A stretch of DNA of 31,972 bases from a virus: IMG/VR virus record IMGVR_UViG_3300025671_000284, positions 1-31,972 of that record; one strand, 5' to 3'. The notes beneath the pieces are model-generated. The model did no database searches, was not told where the DNA came from, and worked only from the letters and a program-made list of their open reading frames with translations. Below are positions 15,200-22,384 of this stretch, piece after piece; the stretch's first letter is position 1; every line of letters starts with the position of its first letter. The translations under genes were made by a program, and so were the position numbers.

Positions 15200-16677
15200 C
15201 TACGCCCACCTGGCGCCGCGTTAAGTCGCATCGTTCCGACACGCCAGTCCGTATTCGGCGTGGCTGTCAGGCGCATATTAACTTGGCGTCCGTTGAACCT
15301 GACGGACGTGGGATTCGTCATAGAGTACGGGCCGTAAGATCGCTGCGTTGAGTTAGGGTAGTAGCGCGAATAAAATGTGGCCGTGACATCGCCCTGATTT
15401 CGCTCGTCAGGTATGAGTTCATTGACGTAATAGATGTTGTCGCCATTGCCGATCTGGACCGGCCCGCTTTCAACATACACGTCAGTCCCGTCGTGATTAA
15501 CTCCGACTTCGTGATCGTAGAGAATACCATCGGTGCCGACGAAGATCGGGTTGGTAAACACCCCGCGATCCGTACCGGCGGAACGAGCCATCTCGCCGAT
15601 AGTCCAATAGTTATCGGCGTAGTTCCACACAACGTAGCGGTCATTCTCTTGCGAACTTGCGGACGGATAGAACCACCATACTTCGTTGAACTGTGAGTTG
15701 TTAACGGCGTAGACTTTACTCATCTGTGCGCGGTTGATGTCAGAGAATACATAGTCTGACACTTCGCTCGGCAGTGGTTTGATATATCCGTCGTAGGTGA
15801 AGAACCCGCGAGTACTCATCCAGACTGCAAAGTTGTCCTGCACGGCAATCGCGTTCGGCCCAGGAATACCGCAGGATCGGCCTACATATTCTGACTGATA
15901 GACAAACGGCTGGCCGACGTATGAGACAACGTGTGCATCAATATCAGTAAGGACAAGAATTTGCCCGCGCACACGTTTAGCGACAACAATCTTGCCGCCA
16001 GTCTGCAAATCAATACTGCCGGCAAGATTGTCTGACGCAGGCGTCCACACCGTGTTGTTTTCAAAATCAGACCAACTTATGCGGCGCGGGTTTCCTCCTG
16101 CACCTAAAGCAAAAAGCGAACGCTCGTTCGATACCATAATAGCTGTGGTACCTGTCGGCGCGTTAGTGACTACGGCTGCGGGCGTAGGTCCGCTGGTATC
16201 AAGTTGCCACTCATAGATTTTACCGTCAGAGTTTGCGCAGCCGACAAGATACTCTCCCCATGTATCAAGCGTCCATGTCGTGGCGGGAGTGATAGTTCCG
16301 ACATCGGCGCGGGGCGTACCATAGTAACCATCGCTATAAAAACCCACCCCGAAACCACCGGCAACACTTGCATCCGCGTTGCCTGGCGTAAAGCCTGTTG
16401 GCGTGATGTCGTAAATCACCGATGACTGAGACACGGCGTAGAGTTTAGAGTGTGTGCCGACAGCAATCTGCCGCGTGGCGCTGTTGTCGCGCCATGTTAG
16501 AATAGCACGGGGTTTACCGGTAAGCGTTGTAGTAGTGCGTTCCTGCCATCCCCCAACAGGCCGCATCATTCCTTCAACCCAACGCACAAGATTGCCGTCG
16601 AACCAACGTCCGGCGGCATCTAATTCAGTTCCGTTCTTGTAGATGCCCGGCGGCAATCTGATAGGGAGTAAGGTCAT
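15196..16677 (-). CDS. Packaged-DNA stabilization / tail tubular-type protein (P22 gp10-like)
   Basis: 493 aa. Starts MTLLPIRLPPGIYKNGTELD, then AAGRWFDGNLVRWVEGMMRP and VGGWQERTTTTLTGKPRAI, the characteristic beginning of P22 gp10-like stabilization and T7 gp12-like nozzle proteins in marine and environmental podoviruses. The rest is repeated beta strands with Trp-rich blades (RISWSDFENNTVWTP, RYVVWNYADNYWTIGEMA), consistent with a beta-propeller. It plugs or extends the portal-tail channel and holds DNA in the particle. It follows the lysis cassette in transcription order. Good confidence in the family, moderate in the exact T7/P22 equivalence. Confidence 0.8.
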   Translation of the reverse strand: MTLLPIRLPPGIYKNGTELDAAGRWFDGNLVRWVEGMMRPVGGWQERTTTTLTGKPRAILTWRDNSATRQIAVGTHSKLYAVSQSSVIYDITPTGFTPGNADASVAGGFGVGFYSDGYYGTPRADVGTITPATTWTLDTWGEYLVGCANSDGKIYEWQLDTSGPTPAAVVTNAPTGTTAIMVSNERSLFALGAGGNPRRISWSDFENNTVWTPASDNLAGSIDLQTGGKIVVAKRVRGQILVLTDIDAHVVSYVGQPFVYQSEYVGRSCGIPGPNAIAVQDNFAVWMSTRGFFTYDGYIKPLPSEVSDYVFSDINRAQMSKVYAVNNSQFNEVWWFYPSASSQENDRYVVWNYADNYWTIGEMARSAGTDRGVFTNPIFVGTDGILYDHEVGVNHDGTDVYVESGPVQIGNGDNIYYVNELIPDERNQGDVTATFYSRYYPNSTQRSYGPYSMTNPTSVRFNGRQVNMRLTATPNTDWRVGTMRLNAAPGGRR

Positions 16678-16717
16678 CTGGCGCTACCTAAAGTTTCAAT
16701 ACAGCCTTATACCAGCT

Positions 16718-17047
16718 TTATTGCGTATTTACAGCCGCCCGCCAAGCCTCAATCGTCAAGCGATGCTTGACACTGCACTCCATGTAACGAGCAATCAAAT
16801 GGCTTTCCCAGAGCGCCCGCTCTGGATCGATGAGCGGATCAGGTACATTGTCGAGTGGGCGGCAGTTACTCTCTAGGTTCGCCGGAGGCGGCGGCATTGG
16901 CGTTATCGACACCGCCTTGGAGCACCCCGACAATAGAATTAGGAGCAGCACAGCTAGGGGCAGGAGCAGGAACTTCACGATAAATCTCGCGAATGCTCGT
17001 TCCTCGGCTGGCTCCCAACCCATCGGCATAATCTCTGAGCGCCTCAT
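16718..17047 (-). CDS. Rz1-like outer-membrane spanin lipoprotein
   Basis: An Rz1-type o-spanin: hydrophobic signal segment FIVKFLLLPLAVLLLILLSG ending in a lipobox-type Cys (LLSGC followed by SKAV), then a Pro-rich linker (ITPMPPPPANLES) as in Rz1 proteins. It begins in another frame inside the Rz-like gene and continues past its stop. The frame is open back to 17134. ATG 17047 (109 aa) is chosen because it keeps a short positively charged N-region; ATG 17029 or 17023 are alternatives. It extends well beyond the Rz gene, giving a longer periplasmic part than lambda Rz1. It would pair with the adjacent i-spanin to fuse inner and outer membranes at lysis. Confidence 0.75.
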   Translation of the reverse strand: MRRSEIMPMGWEPAEERAFARFIVKFLLLPLAVLLLILLSGCSKAVSITPMPPPPANLESNCRPLDNVPDPLIDPERALWESHLIARYMECSVKHRLTIEAWRAAVNTQ

Positions 17048-17228
17048 AGGCTCTGGCTTTTTGTTCCAGTTCATCTTGCATCTCCTGCTGCCGCTCTGCC
17101 GCCTCTTCCAAGGCGTTTGCAAGTGCAGCGTCACACTGCCAATCCCGTATCTTGTAGCCTGCTATTGTTCCTACTACCAGAGTACCAGCAGCGGCATAAA
17201 GAGTTAGAGAACTAGGTAGTGGTAACAT
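16866..17228 (-). CDS. Rz-like inner-membrane spanin
   Basis: 120 aa with an N-terminal membrane segment (about residues 8-26, LTLYAAAGTLVVGTIAGYKI) and a following coiled-coil stretch (ANALEEAAERQQEMQDELEQ), the architecture of Rz i-spanins. The C-terminus is Pro/Ala-rich with one Cys (EVPAPAPSCAAP), which could allow a disulfide. Its 3' 182 bases overlap the Rz1-like gene in another frame, an arrangement diagnostic of spanin pairs. The ATG overlaps the stop of the upstream 50-aa gene (TAATG). The assignment rests on topology, overlap and lysis-cassette context, not on sequence identity. Confidence 0.75.
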   Translation of the reverse strand: MLPLPSSLTLYAAAGTLVVGTIAGYKIRDWQCDAALANALEEAAERQQEMQDELEQKARAYEALRDYADGLGASRGTSIREIYREVPAPAPSCAAPNSIVGVLQGGVDNANAAASGEPRE

Positions 17229-17380
17229 TACTTGTCCTTATTGAACAAATCGAACAGCACTTTGACCTTTTCTTCCAAAATGCCCACACGTCCATCTAGC
17301 TTGGCTAAACTGATTATGACAAGCACTGCGGCAAGCATAATAGGCCAGACGGCAGATACAATAGACGCAATCTCAGCCAT
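17228..17380 (-). CDS. Small membrane/coiled-coil lysis-associated protein (50 aa)
   Basis: 50 aa: one membrane segment (IVSAVWPIMLAAVLVIISLA, residues 6-25) followed by a short coiled coil (LDGRVGILEEKVKVLFDLF). The layout resembles a minimal XhlA-type holin-accessory protein with the coil after the membrane segment. ATG 17380 overlaps the end of the upstream holin-like gene by 8 bases; the frame is open to 17449, but that extension lacks a good start context. Position between holin-like and Rz genes supports a lysis role. It could also be an antiholin. Confidence 0.6.
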   Translation of the reverse strand: MAEIASIVSAVWPIMLAAVLVIISLAKLDGRVGILEEKVKVLFDLFNKDK

Positions 17381-17603
17381 CTTTTTCTGGCTCTGTCTTG
17401 GCTTTCGCCGCGATGCCTGCACCTCCAGCCGCCAGCACTGCGCCAGCACCTATACCCCACATACTGGGGTCGAATGCTTGGCCATTATAGATTGCGTAAA
17501 TAGATGCGCCACAGAACACTAAGGACATCTTCGCCCAAAGCACACGACCTATGTCTAATGTCTCGTTATCCTTCCCAGTGAAAGATTTCCTTAACATGTC
17601 CAT
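17373..17603 (-). CDS. Putative holin (76 aa, two hydrophobic segments)
   Basis: 76 aa: a hydrophilic start (MDMLRKSFTGKDNETLDIG), a first hydrophobic stretch (WAKMSLVFCGASIYAIYNG), then FDPSMWGIGAGAVLAAGGAG as a second small-residue-rich membrane segment and a charged tail (KAKTEPEKDG). Size, two-segment topology, charged C-terminus and position directly beside the endolysin fit a class II holin. ATG 17603 is used; ATG 17597 is only two codons later. The upstream 61-aa frame overlaps its start by 38 bases. Confident as a membrane protein of the lysis cassette, moderate as the actual pore-former. Confidence 0.65.
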   Translation of the reverse strand: MDMLRKSFTGKDNETLDIGRVLWAKMSLVFCGASIYAIYNGQAFDPSMWGIGAGAVLAAGGAGIAAKAKTEPEKDG

Positions 17604-17751
17604 CTTTATTTACCCGTCTCGAAAAATTAAGAAACTTAATCGCAGCGTATTCTACCGATATAGCTAAATACCACATCGCGACAAAACCGAACACCCAGAC
17701 CGAACCAGTGCAGACAACAAATACCGCTGCAAAGATCGGCGGGAGGATCAC
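17566..17751 (-). CDS. Small membrane protein of the lysis cassette (61 aa)
   Basis: A 61-aa frame with GTG at 17751 overlapping the endolysin stop (GTGA), then a long hydrophobic N-terminal region (ILPPIFAAVFVVCTGSVWVF, GFVAMWYLAISVEYAAIKFL) and a basic/charged tail ending HVKEIFHWEG. The hydrophobic region is long enough for one long or two short membrane spans. Overlap at both ends (endolysin upstream, holin-like downstream) supports it as a real gene, perhaps a second holin or an antiholin. No sequence family is recognized. Confidence 0.55.
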   Translation of the reverse strand: MILPPIFAAVFVVCTGSVWVFGFVAMWYLAISVEYAAIKFLNFSRRVNKDGHVKEIFHWEG

Positions 17752-18134
17752 GCCGGATAGTCACGCCATGGCAATTGCCAATGCGGGCCATCTTTGAAGC
17801 TGCGCCAGTCACCTCCCCATTCAATACGGACGCCTTCGTCTAGTGCAGCTTGTTTTACGATAGGAGCCAGGCGGTGGTAGAGCGGCCATTCCCAAGAGAC
17901 TTTGCCCCCAACTAAGGGAGCAATGTCTACAGCATGGCCGGTAAGATGACGGCTATTCATGGTCTTGGACGCACCAGATGCTACTAGCTTTTTCTGTCGT
18001 GCTAGAGTTCGCATCCCTTCAAGAACAGTGAAATCCAGATCGGTAGCCGCAATAGCGCGATCCATCACTCGGCGCAGATCAGGGTGAATGCCTTCCAGGC
18101 GTTTTAGAGATCGAGAACCAAAAACGTAAGCCAT
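17748..18134 (-). CDS. Endolysin: M15-type L-alanyl-D-glutamate (VanY-like) peptidase
   Basis: 128 aa, the length of phage M15C peptidases such as the T5 endolysin family. Zinc and catalytic signature: SRHLTGHAVDIAP (His63, Asp70 with the S-x-H-x-x-G-x-A-x-D pattern), a late acidic/Trp segment RIEWGGDW that carries the catalytic Glu, and DGPHWQLP with the third zinc ligand His118. FTVLEGMRTLARQKKLVASG is the usual N-terminal helix region. There is no signal peptide or binding domain, so it needs the neighbouring holin to reach peptidoglycan, where it cuts the peptide stem. Strong assignment. Confidence 0.93.
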   Translation of the reverse strand: MAYVFGSRSLKRLEGIHPDLRRVMDRAIAATDLDFTVLEGMRTLARQKKLVASGASKTMNSRHLTGHAVDIAPLVGGKVSWEWPLYHRLAPIVKQAALDEGVRIEWGGDWRSFKDGPHWQLPWRDYPA

Positions 18135-18137
18135 GTG

Positions 18138-18362
18138 TCACTCAAACAATGCTTTCAACAAATTACCAACAGACGCACCAACACCAGCCGCGAAGAGCGC
18201 GACACCTATCAAGATGCCAGCACCCTTGTTCTTTAATGCAGCTAGTTCCGCCATGTCTTCAATCTGGTCTTCTTCGACCCGATCTAGCTTGGCTTCGATG
18301 CGCTCAAGAATGACTTCAATACGGGCGAGCCGTTCTGCTTCAGTAAGATTGATGCTAGGCAC
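18138..18362 (-). CDS. XhlA-like holin-accessory protein (74 aa)
   Basis: 74 aa: an N-terminal amphipathic coiled coil (LARIEVILERIEAKLDRVEE) followed by one C-terminal membrane segment (GAGILIGVALFAAGVGASVG), the layout of XhlA/haemolysin-type proteins found next to phage endolysins. It probably associates with the membrane and assists the holin. The start ATG 18362 lies 22 bases after the preceding stop, with AGGGGAGCC upstream. It is the first gene of the lysis cassette in transcription order, three bases before the endolysin gene. Confidence 0.65.
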   Translation of the reverse strand: MPSINLTEAERLARIEVILERIEAKLDRVEEDQIEDMAELAALKNKGAGILIGVALFAAGVGASVGNLLKALFE

Positions 18363-18384
18363 TTTTCCGGCTCCCCTTCACGAT

Positions 18385-18726
18385 TTATGCTGCCCAGGGC
18401 AGAGGCTTGCTCTCAACAGGCGGTGCAATCAGGTCAGCAATCTGCTGCTCAATGTTGGCCTTGTATTTAGCGACCTGCTCATCGCCCAGAGCGGCCTCAA
18501 CCCAACCGATGACCTGTGCTTCGGTCAACTGGTCGAAGGGAACAAAGCTGCCAGCTTCCGGCTCTTCGAAAGACACAGTGCCGTAGACACCAGCCGAGAA
18601 CTGCCCGCCGCTCAAGAACTCGCCATCAAGCCGCCAGTGAGCGGTGATGACTTTGGCCGGGAAAGCATCATCTGTGTTGCTGCAATCCAGTGCAGCGATA
18701 GTCCAAGTGTAAGTAGTAGAAGACAT
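18385..18726 (-). CDS. Conserved small tail-associated phage protein (113 aa)
   Basis: Starts MSSTTYTWTIAALDCSNTDD, then VITAHWRLDGEF, a middle GTVSFEEPEAGSFVPFDQLT and EAQVIGWVEAALGDEQVAKY, ending PPVESKPLPWAA. This TYTWTI...VHWR...LPWA pattern is a recurrent small phage family (I believe DUF7936, from memory) that sits just downstream of tail fibre genes. It may be a fibre-assembly or accessory protein; the function is unproven. The ATG lies two bases after the S74 tail fibre stop, and the product is predicted soluble. Confidence 0.7.
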   Translation of the reverse strand: MSSTTYTWTIAALDCSNTDDAFPAKVITAHWRLDGEFLSGGQFSAGVYGTVSFEEPEAGSFVPFDQLTEAQVIGWVEAALGDEQVAKYKANIEQQIADLIAPPVESKPLPWAA

Positions 18727-18728
18727 GG

Positions 18729-20336
18729 CTATTGCCCTTCAAGTTGTGCCACGCGGGCGCGAAGATCGTCGTTTTGGGCCTTCAGTTCTTTGATGGCGTT
18801 GACAAGAGCAAATGTGAGAGCGTGACCATTCCAGTTAAACAGTTCCGTTTCGTCTTCATCACCCTCATTCAATTTGGCGTTAAACGTCCCGACACATTCG
18901 GGGAAATGTTCAATCGCCTCTTGTGCAATGATGGAGATATTCTCTTTGCCATCAGCCTCAAATCCCGCCGCACCGTTGTATTCGTAGGTAACAGGCCGGA
19001 GGGCACAGACCGCATCAAGACCCTTGGTATATTCTCCAGTCTCTTTTTTGATGCGAGCGTCAGAAGCAATCGTCCATGTATTTGTAGAAGGCTTGGCCGC
19101 ACTATCAGTAGATAGCTGCAACTGGTAAGAAGGCGAAGTCGTGCCGATCCCTACGTTGCCGTTTCCTGTATCAACTGCGAACTTAGTGGTAGTTGCATTA
19201 CTTAGATCACTACCAGAACCTACAGCCCAAATATCCCCTGCGCCCTTACCAGCATAAACAGAGGTAGCAGAGCCGCGATACTCAATGTTGCAGTTTGTAT
19301 CTGAACTTGTGCGACCCAATACAGCAGGGGTGGCGGCAGTGCCAGACACATGAAGTTTCGCACTAGGCGAAGTCGTGCCGATACCTACGTCGCCTGTCTC
19401 AGTTATTCTGACACGCTCCGCTCTGTTCGAGCCTGTAGTAGTTGCCGTAGTAAATGTTAGGCCATAAGCCGCCCCAGTCGCAGAGGTTGACACGGCATTG
19501 ATTGCCGCACCTATGCCATCTGCATATGTGCCAGTAAACGAGGCATCATCGGTGACGAAGTTAAGTTCACCTATCTTATCGCCAGTTGTTTTAGCGCCAG
19601 TATCACTTATTGATAAAGCCGTAATTCCAGCAGTTAAGGTAGCAGGCGAAGTCGTGCCGATTCCTACGAGGCCTGTCCCTGAAACGCGAAGCCTCTCTGC
19701 GCCAGCAGTATTAAAAATTAAATCATCAGAACCTTGTGTGCCTATCCGCATCGTGCCTGGCAAAGTGCCATTTGTGCTGCCACGATACTCAAGAATGCCC
19801 TTAGTCGTTCCGCTTTCTTGTAGATTTATTTCAGCACGGTTAGCCGTGTTAGTCATGTTAATATCGACTGTGGCAGTGCTGGCTTCTATGTCTAATGGGC
19901 TGCTAGGCGAAGTCGTTCCGATCCCGACCGAGCCTGTGGACGAGACCCGCATGCGTTCATCGCCAGCGGTCGAAATCGCGAAGGTGTTAGCGGCAGGGAA
20001 GAACACCCCCGTATTAGTGTCGCCCGTTACTGAGTATGTAGGGAACTCCGCGCTAGAAACTGCCGCTCGGATGTGCGCGCCACTAGCATCCTCAGAGGTA
20101 AGGATGTCGGTTCCAAACTCCATGTAGTTGCCACTGGAGTTGAACCGAGCGAGGCCAGCTACATTTAGAGTCTTGCCGGTACCCACATTCAGGCCGACGC
20201 TCGTCCCGCTACCCTCAGCGGTGAAGATCGCATCTACAAGATCAAGGTCCGTGTTGAGCTTCGCACCCCATGTATCGGCGCTTGCACCGACTTCGGGTTT
20301 CGTAAGACCAAGGTTCGTTGTGGTAGTATCAGCCAT
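18729..20336 (-). CDS. Tail fibre/spike with C-terminal S74 intramolecular chaperone
   Basis: 535 aa. The N-terminus [20 protein letters not shown] is the common attachment beginning of environmental phage fibres. The shaft is repetitive, with four copies of VGIGTTSP separated by ERLRVSGTG-type strands, suggesting a trimeric beta-helical stalk. The C-terminal 111 residues are a peptidase S74 chaperone: SDARIKKE (Ser425 and the catalytic Lys), [23 protein letters not shown] and a final coiled coil [19 protein letters not shown]74 domains trimerize the fibre and then cut themselves off before the Ser, here predicted between residues 424 and 425. It likely recognizes the host surface. The following 113-aa gene may assist it. 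Confidence 0.9.
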   Translation of the reverse strand: MADTTTTNLGLTKPEVGASADTWGAKLNTDLDLVDAIFTAEGSGTSVGLNVGTGKTLNVAGLARFNSSGNYMEFGTDILTSEDASGAHIRAAVSSAEFPTYSVTGDTNTGVFFPAANTFAISTAGDERMRVSSTGSVGIGTTSPSSPLDIEASTATVDINMTNTANRAEINLQESGTTKGILEYRGSTNGTLPGTMRIGTQGSDDLIFNTAGAERLRVSGTGLVGIGTTSPATLTAGITALSISDTGAKTTGDKIGELNFVTDDASFTGTYADGIGAAINAVSTSATGAAYGLTFTTATTTGSNRAERVRITETGDVGIGTTSPSAKLHVSGTAATPAVLGRTSSDTNCNIEYRGSATSVYAGKGAGDIWAVGSGSDLSNATTTKFAVDTGNGNVGIGTTSPSYQLQLSTDSAAKPSTNTWTIASDARIKKETGEYTKGLDAVCALRPVTYEYNGAAGFEADGKENISIIAQEAIEHFPECVGTFNAKLNEGDEDETELFNWNGHALTFALVNAIKELKAQNDDLRARVAQLEGQ

Positions 20337-20344
20337 ATTTTACC

Positions 20345-21007
20345 TCATGCGGCCAGGGAGTCTGGAAACTCTTTCGGCGTCCAAGTCTCATCTGTATCAG
20401 AAATTTCAGTCCAAGTCTTGCCCGTTACTGCAACCGGCGTCCAAGTCTTCGGTGTATCACTATTCGCAGCCCACGATATAGCAGTATCGGATTGTTGCGT
20501 CCATGTCTCTGGCGTAATTGGGACAGGTTCCCATTTTTCTACTGCAACGACATTTACAGTAGATGTGGCCGAGATTGCTGCGCCCGTTGACTGCACACGG
20601 TTAGCAGTCGGAGTGACAGTGCTTTGTGCGTTTACTGTTACGCCCGAAAGGAATACTGCCTGCGCCGCTACCGAAACTGTAGATGTAGATAGCGCCGTTG
20701 TTTCGCCCAAACGAACACGAACAGCGGACAACGAAACAGTCGATGACGCAGAAGAAGAAATCGCTGCTTCACGAACACGAGTAGCTGTCGGCGAAACTGT
20801 GGATGTAGCTGAAACAGCAATCGCGGCTTCGCGAACGCGAGTAGCCGTAGGCGATACAGTAGACGCCGCTGCAACAGCGACGACAGCGTCTTTAACAATA
20901 AGACCAGAAGCGGTAGCGGTGGCAGCAGCCGTTACGGTAATTTGACCCTCTAATGGGTCAATACCGTAACTCCCTATGCCATATAAGCCACTACCATAAC
21001 CGGCCAT
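20345..21007 (-). CDS. Repeat-rich tail/fibre-associated protein (220 aa)
   Basis: An unusual low-complexity protein. Residues 2-16 are Gly/Tyr-rich (AGYGSGLYGIGSYGI). Residues about 25-150 hold four or five imperfect repeats of roughly 20 aa of the form AAIAVSATSTVSPTATRVRE. The last 65 residues carry a second repeat, W-x-P or TWT spaced 8-15 residues apart (ITPETWTQQSDT, PKTWTPVAVTGKTWTEISDT, ETWTPKE). Such Ser/Thr/Ala/Val beta-repeats fit an extended fibre or adhesive surface protein. It sits between a small tail-fibre protein and the S74 fibre, so a baseplate or fibre-linker role is plausible. No recognized domain. Confidence 0.65.
   Translation of the reverse strand: MAGYGSGLYGIGSYGIDPLEGQITVTAAATATASGLIVKDAVVAVAAASTVSPTATRVREAAIAVSATSTVSPTATRVREAAISSSASSTVSLSAVRVRLGETTALSTSTVSVAAQAVFLSGVTVNAQSTVTPTANRVQSTGAAISATSTVNVVAVEKWEPVPITPETWTQQSDTAISWAANSDTPKTWTPVAVTGKTWTEISDTDETWTPKEFPDSLAA
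20704..20900. repeat. Imperfect tandem repeats inside the 220-aa tail gene
   Basis: A segment of about 60 bp containing GCTTCRCGAACRCGAGTAGC and a following GGCGAWACWGTRGAYG recurs at least three times with a few base changes. Third-position differences exceed amino acid changes, so the duplications are old enough to have been filtered by selection. They encode the ATRVRE-type Ser/Thr/Val repeats of the tail protein. Confidence 0.7.
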
Positions 21008-21010
21008 TTA

Positions 21011-21391
21011 TCAATCCAAGTCGATGTCAAAATCACCCGATGGGATACGGAATACGTCGCCGCTGTCGATAGTCTTTGAAGTCGTCAGCGCACCGGATGC
21101 AAGAAGATTGCCGCCTGACACCGCGTCATATACCGCAGCGTAAGTGATCGTACCCCACGAAGCCGTCGCAGTAGGGAACTCAACAGCAGCACTGCTCGAC
21201 GCTTGGCTGCCCGTTACAGTGAACGCAATCGTCTGGCGAGCGTATGATCCGCCGCTAACTTCTGTGCCAGCGCCTGCTTCGCCAGGATCGCTAGTAAACA
21301 GACCGACATAAAGAGTGGCCGGAGCAGTATACGCCGAGCCACCGAAAACATGATCGAGAACTTTGTTCTCAAGATAATTAGAAAAAGACAC
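21011..21391 (-). CDS. Tail fibre-type protein (126 aa)
   Basis: A familiar small phage family: MSFSNYLENKVLDHVFGGSA, then YTAPATLYVGLFTSDPGEAG, GTEVSGGSYARQTIAFTV, ATASWGTITYAAVYDAVSGG and SGDVFRIPSGDFDIDLD. Members are usually annotated as phage tail fibre or tail proteins and are commonly found beside head-tail adaptors in environmental phages. The beta-rich pattern suggests a ring or fibre-attachment component. ATG 21391 follows the adaptor gene by 11 bases, and three bases separate its end from the repeat-rich gene. Confident in the family, moderate in the function. Confidence 0.75.
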   Translation of the reverse strand: MSFSNYLENKVLDHVFGGSAYTAPATLYVGLFTSDPGEAGAGTEVSGGSYARQTIAFTVTGSQASSSAAVEFPTATASWGTITYAAVYDAVSGGNLLASGALTTSKTIDSGDVFRIPSGDFDIDLD

Positions 21392-21402
21392 GGCGTTGAC
21401 CC

Positions 21403-22023
21403 CTAACCAAATGTGCGGAAGCGAGCTTTAAGTTTAGACGAGCCAATACGGGCGCGTTCATCGGCCAGCATCATATCATCAACAAACTGCTGATACAGCC
21501 CCGCCCAGACAGAGATTCGCTCGTCTTCTTTAAGATACGGCGCAGATTGAACCAGCGAGCCGTAAAGATATACGTCTGGGCTTTCTGTCAAAAGCCAGTT
21601 CGTTGTGTTGGCGTCCGACAGTGCCGGAATCTTGGCGTAGTAAAGTAGTTCAGCGTCGTAGCTAGTGTCAGGCGACGGCACGACTTGGAACTGCTCTCCC
21701 ACCATAGAAAAGAATAGTGGTTGGCCAGATGCGTTATATTTCTGGCGTTCCTCTGCGGCTTGTTCCGGCGTTACATACAGCAGTGGCGTAACAGGGTTCG
21801 TGTTTAACTGGAAGCGAATGTTCTCCAGCCAATCCGCTGGCACCGCAAAATATGGCGTGTCGAGCGTAGCATCAGACCGCGTCACCATCTTACGATGGCG
21901 CATAGTGCGGTTAAAGTGCGCTTCGGCAAGCGAAATGAAATTGGGAATAACGGCGTCAAGATCGTCCCGATTGAGCCAATCAGCGACGGCAGATTTAAGT
22001 TCTGCGTAGGTTGTAATCGCCAT
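21403..22023 (-). CDS. Head-tail adaptor (gp11/SU10 adaptor-like), 206 aa
   Basis: MAITTYAELKSAVADWLNRD then IPNFISLAEAHFNRTMRHRK and MVTRSDATLDTPYFAVPADW is the typical pattern of the phage adaptor family that binds below the portal. The continuation LENIRFQLNTNPVTPLLYVT and a late helix SVWAGLYQQFVDDMMLAD also fit. The frame is open to 22050, but ATG 22023 overlaps the previous stop (ATGA) and begins exactly where homologues start. It would join the portal to the tail and stabilization proteins. It lies two genes after the capsid gene, the normal place. Confidence 0.85.
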   Translation of the reverse strand: MAITTYAELKSAVADWLNRDDLDAVIPNFISLAEAHFNRTMRHRKMVTRSDATLDTPYFAVPADWLENIRFQLNTNPVTPLLYVTPEQAAEERQKYNASGQPLFFSMVGEQFQVVPSPDTSYDAELLYYAKIPALSDANTTNWLLTESPDVYLYGSLVQSAPYLKEDERISVWAGLYQQFVDDMMLADERARIGSSKLKARFRTFG

Positions 22024-22328
22024 CAGACATTCCCTGGTCGTGTACGCCACATGGCGTTGTTAGGATCATTCAGCCACTTCACCAACTCTTGTTGGTCGTC
22101 CAGAATGCCCTTCTCTTTAAGTTCGTTGTAAACCGTCATCGGAATGCGGCCTACATGAGTAAAGTCGCCCCACCGTTTCGGCGCGGCGTCAAACGCAGCC
22201 TTGTTGTAATCGACGATATTCGTGACATCCTGCTCTTTGACAATAGTGGCGTTGTCATCGGTGCCGTCGTAATCAAGATATGTCTTGATCCCGGTAGCTT
22301 TGTCGTCGGAAATAAGGCGCTTAGACAT
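22023..22328 (-). CDS. Conserved head-associated phage protein (101 aa)
   Basis: A small conserved family seen between capsid and adaptor genes in many phages: MSKRLISDDKATGIKTYLDY, DVTNIVDYNKAAFDA, DFTHVGRIPMTVYNELKEKG, KWLNDPNNAMWRTRPGNV. The function is not established to my knowledge. The Asp-rich strand followed by a helix, the HVGRIP motif and the C-terminal WRT-PG pattern are consistent across members. It begins 13 bases after the large hairpin; its ribosome-binding site GGAG (22334-22337 on the opposite strand) directly follows the hairpin base. It may be a head-completion or maturation factor. Confidence 0.75.
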   Translation of the reverse strand: MSKRLISDDKATGIKTYLDYDGTDDNATIVKEQDVTNIVDYNKAAFDAAPKRWGDFTHVGRIPMTVYNELKEKGILDDQQELVKWLNDPNNAMWRTRPGNV

Positions 22329-22338
22329 GGAATACTCC

Positions 22339-22378
22339 TATAGGTTAGGGGGCGAGCCTAAACCCGCCCCCACCTATA
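22339..22378 (-). promoter_or_regulatory. Strong stem-loop just downstream of the capsid gene
   Basis: TATAGG (22339-22344) pairs with CCTATA (22373-22378), and GGGGGCG (22348-22354) with CGCCCCC (22365-22371), around a 10-base loop; three bases against one are unpaired between the two stems. On the leftward transcript it lies 6 bases after the capsid stop and ends directly at the next gene's GGAG ribosome-binding site, with no following T-run. It may be a partial terminator, an RNA-end stabilizer for abundant capsid mRNA, or a lever lowering expression of the following gene. Confidence 0.75.
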
Positions 22379-22384
22379 TGTCAA

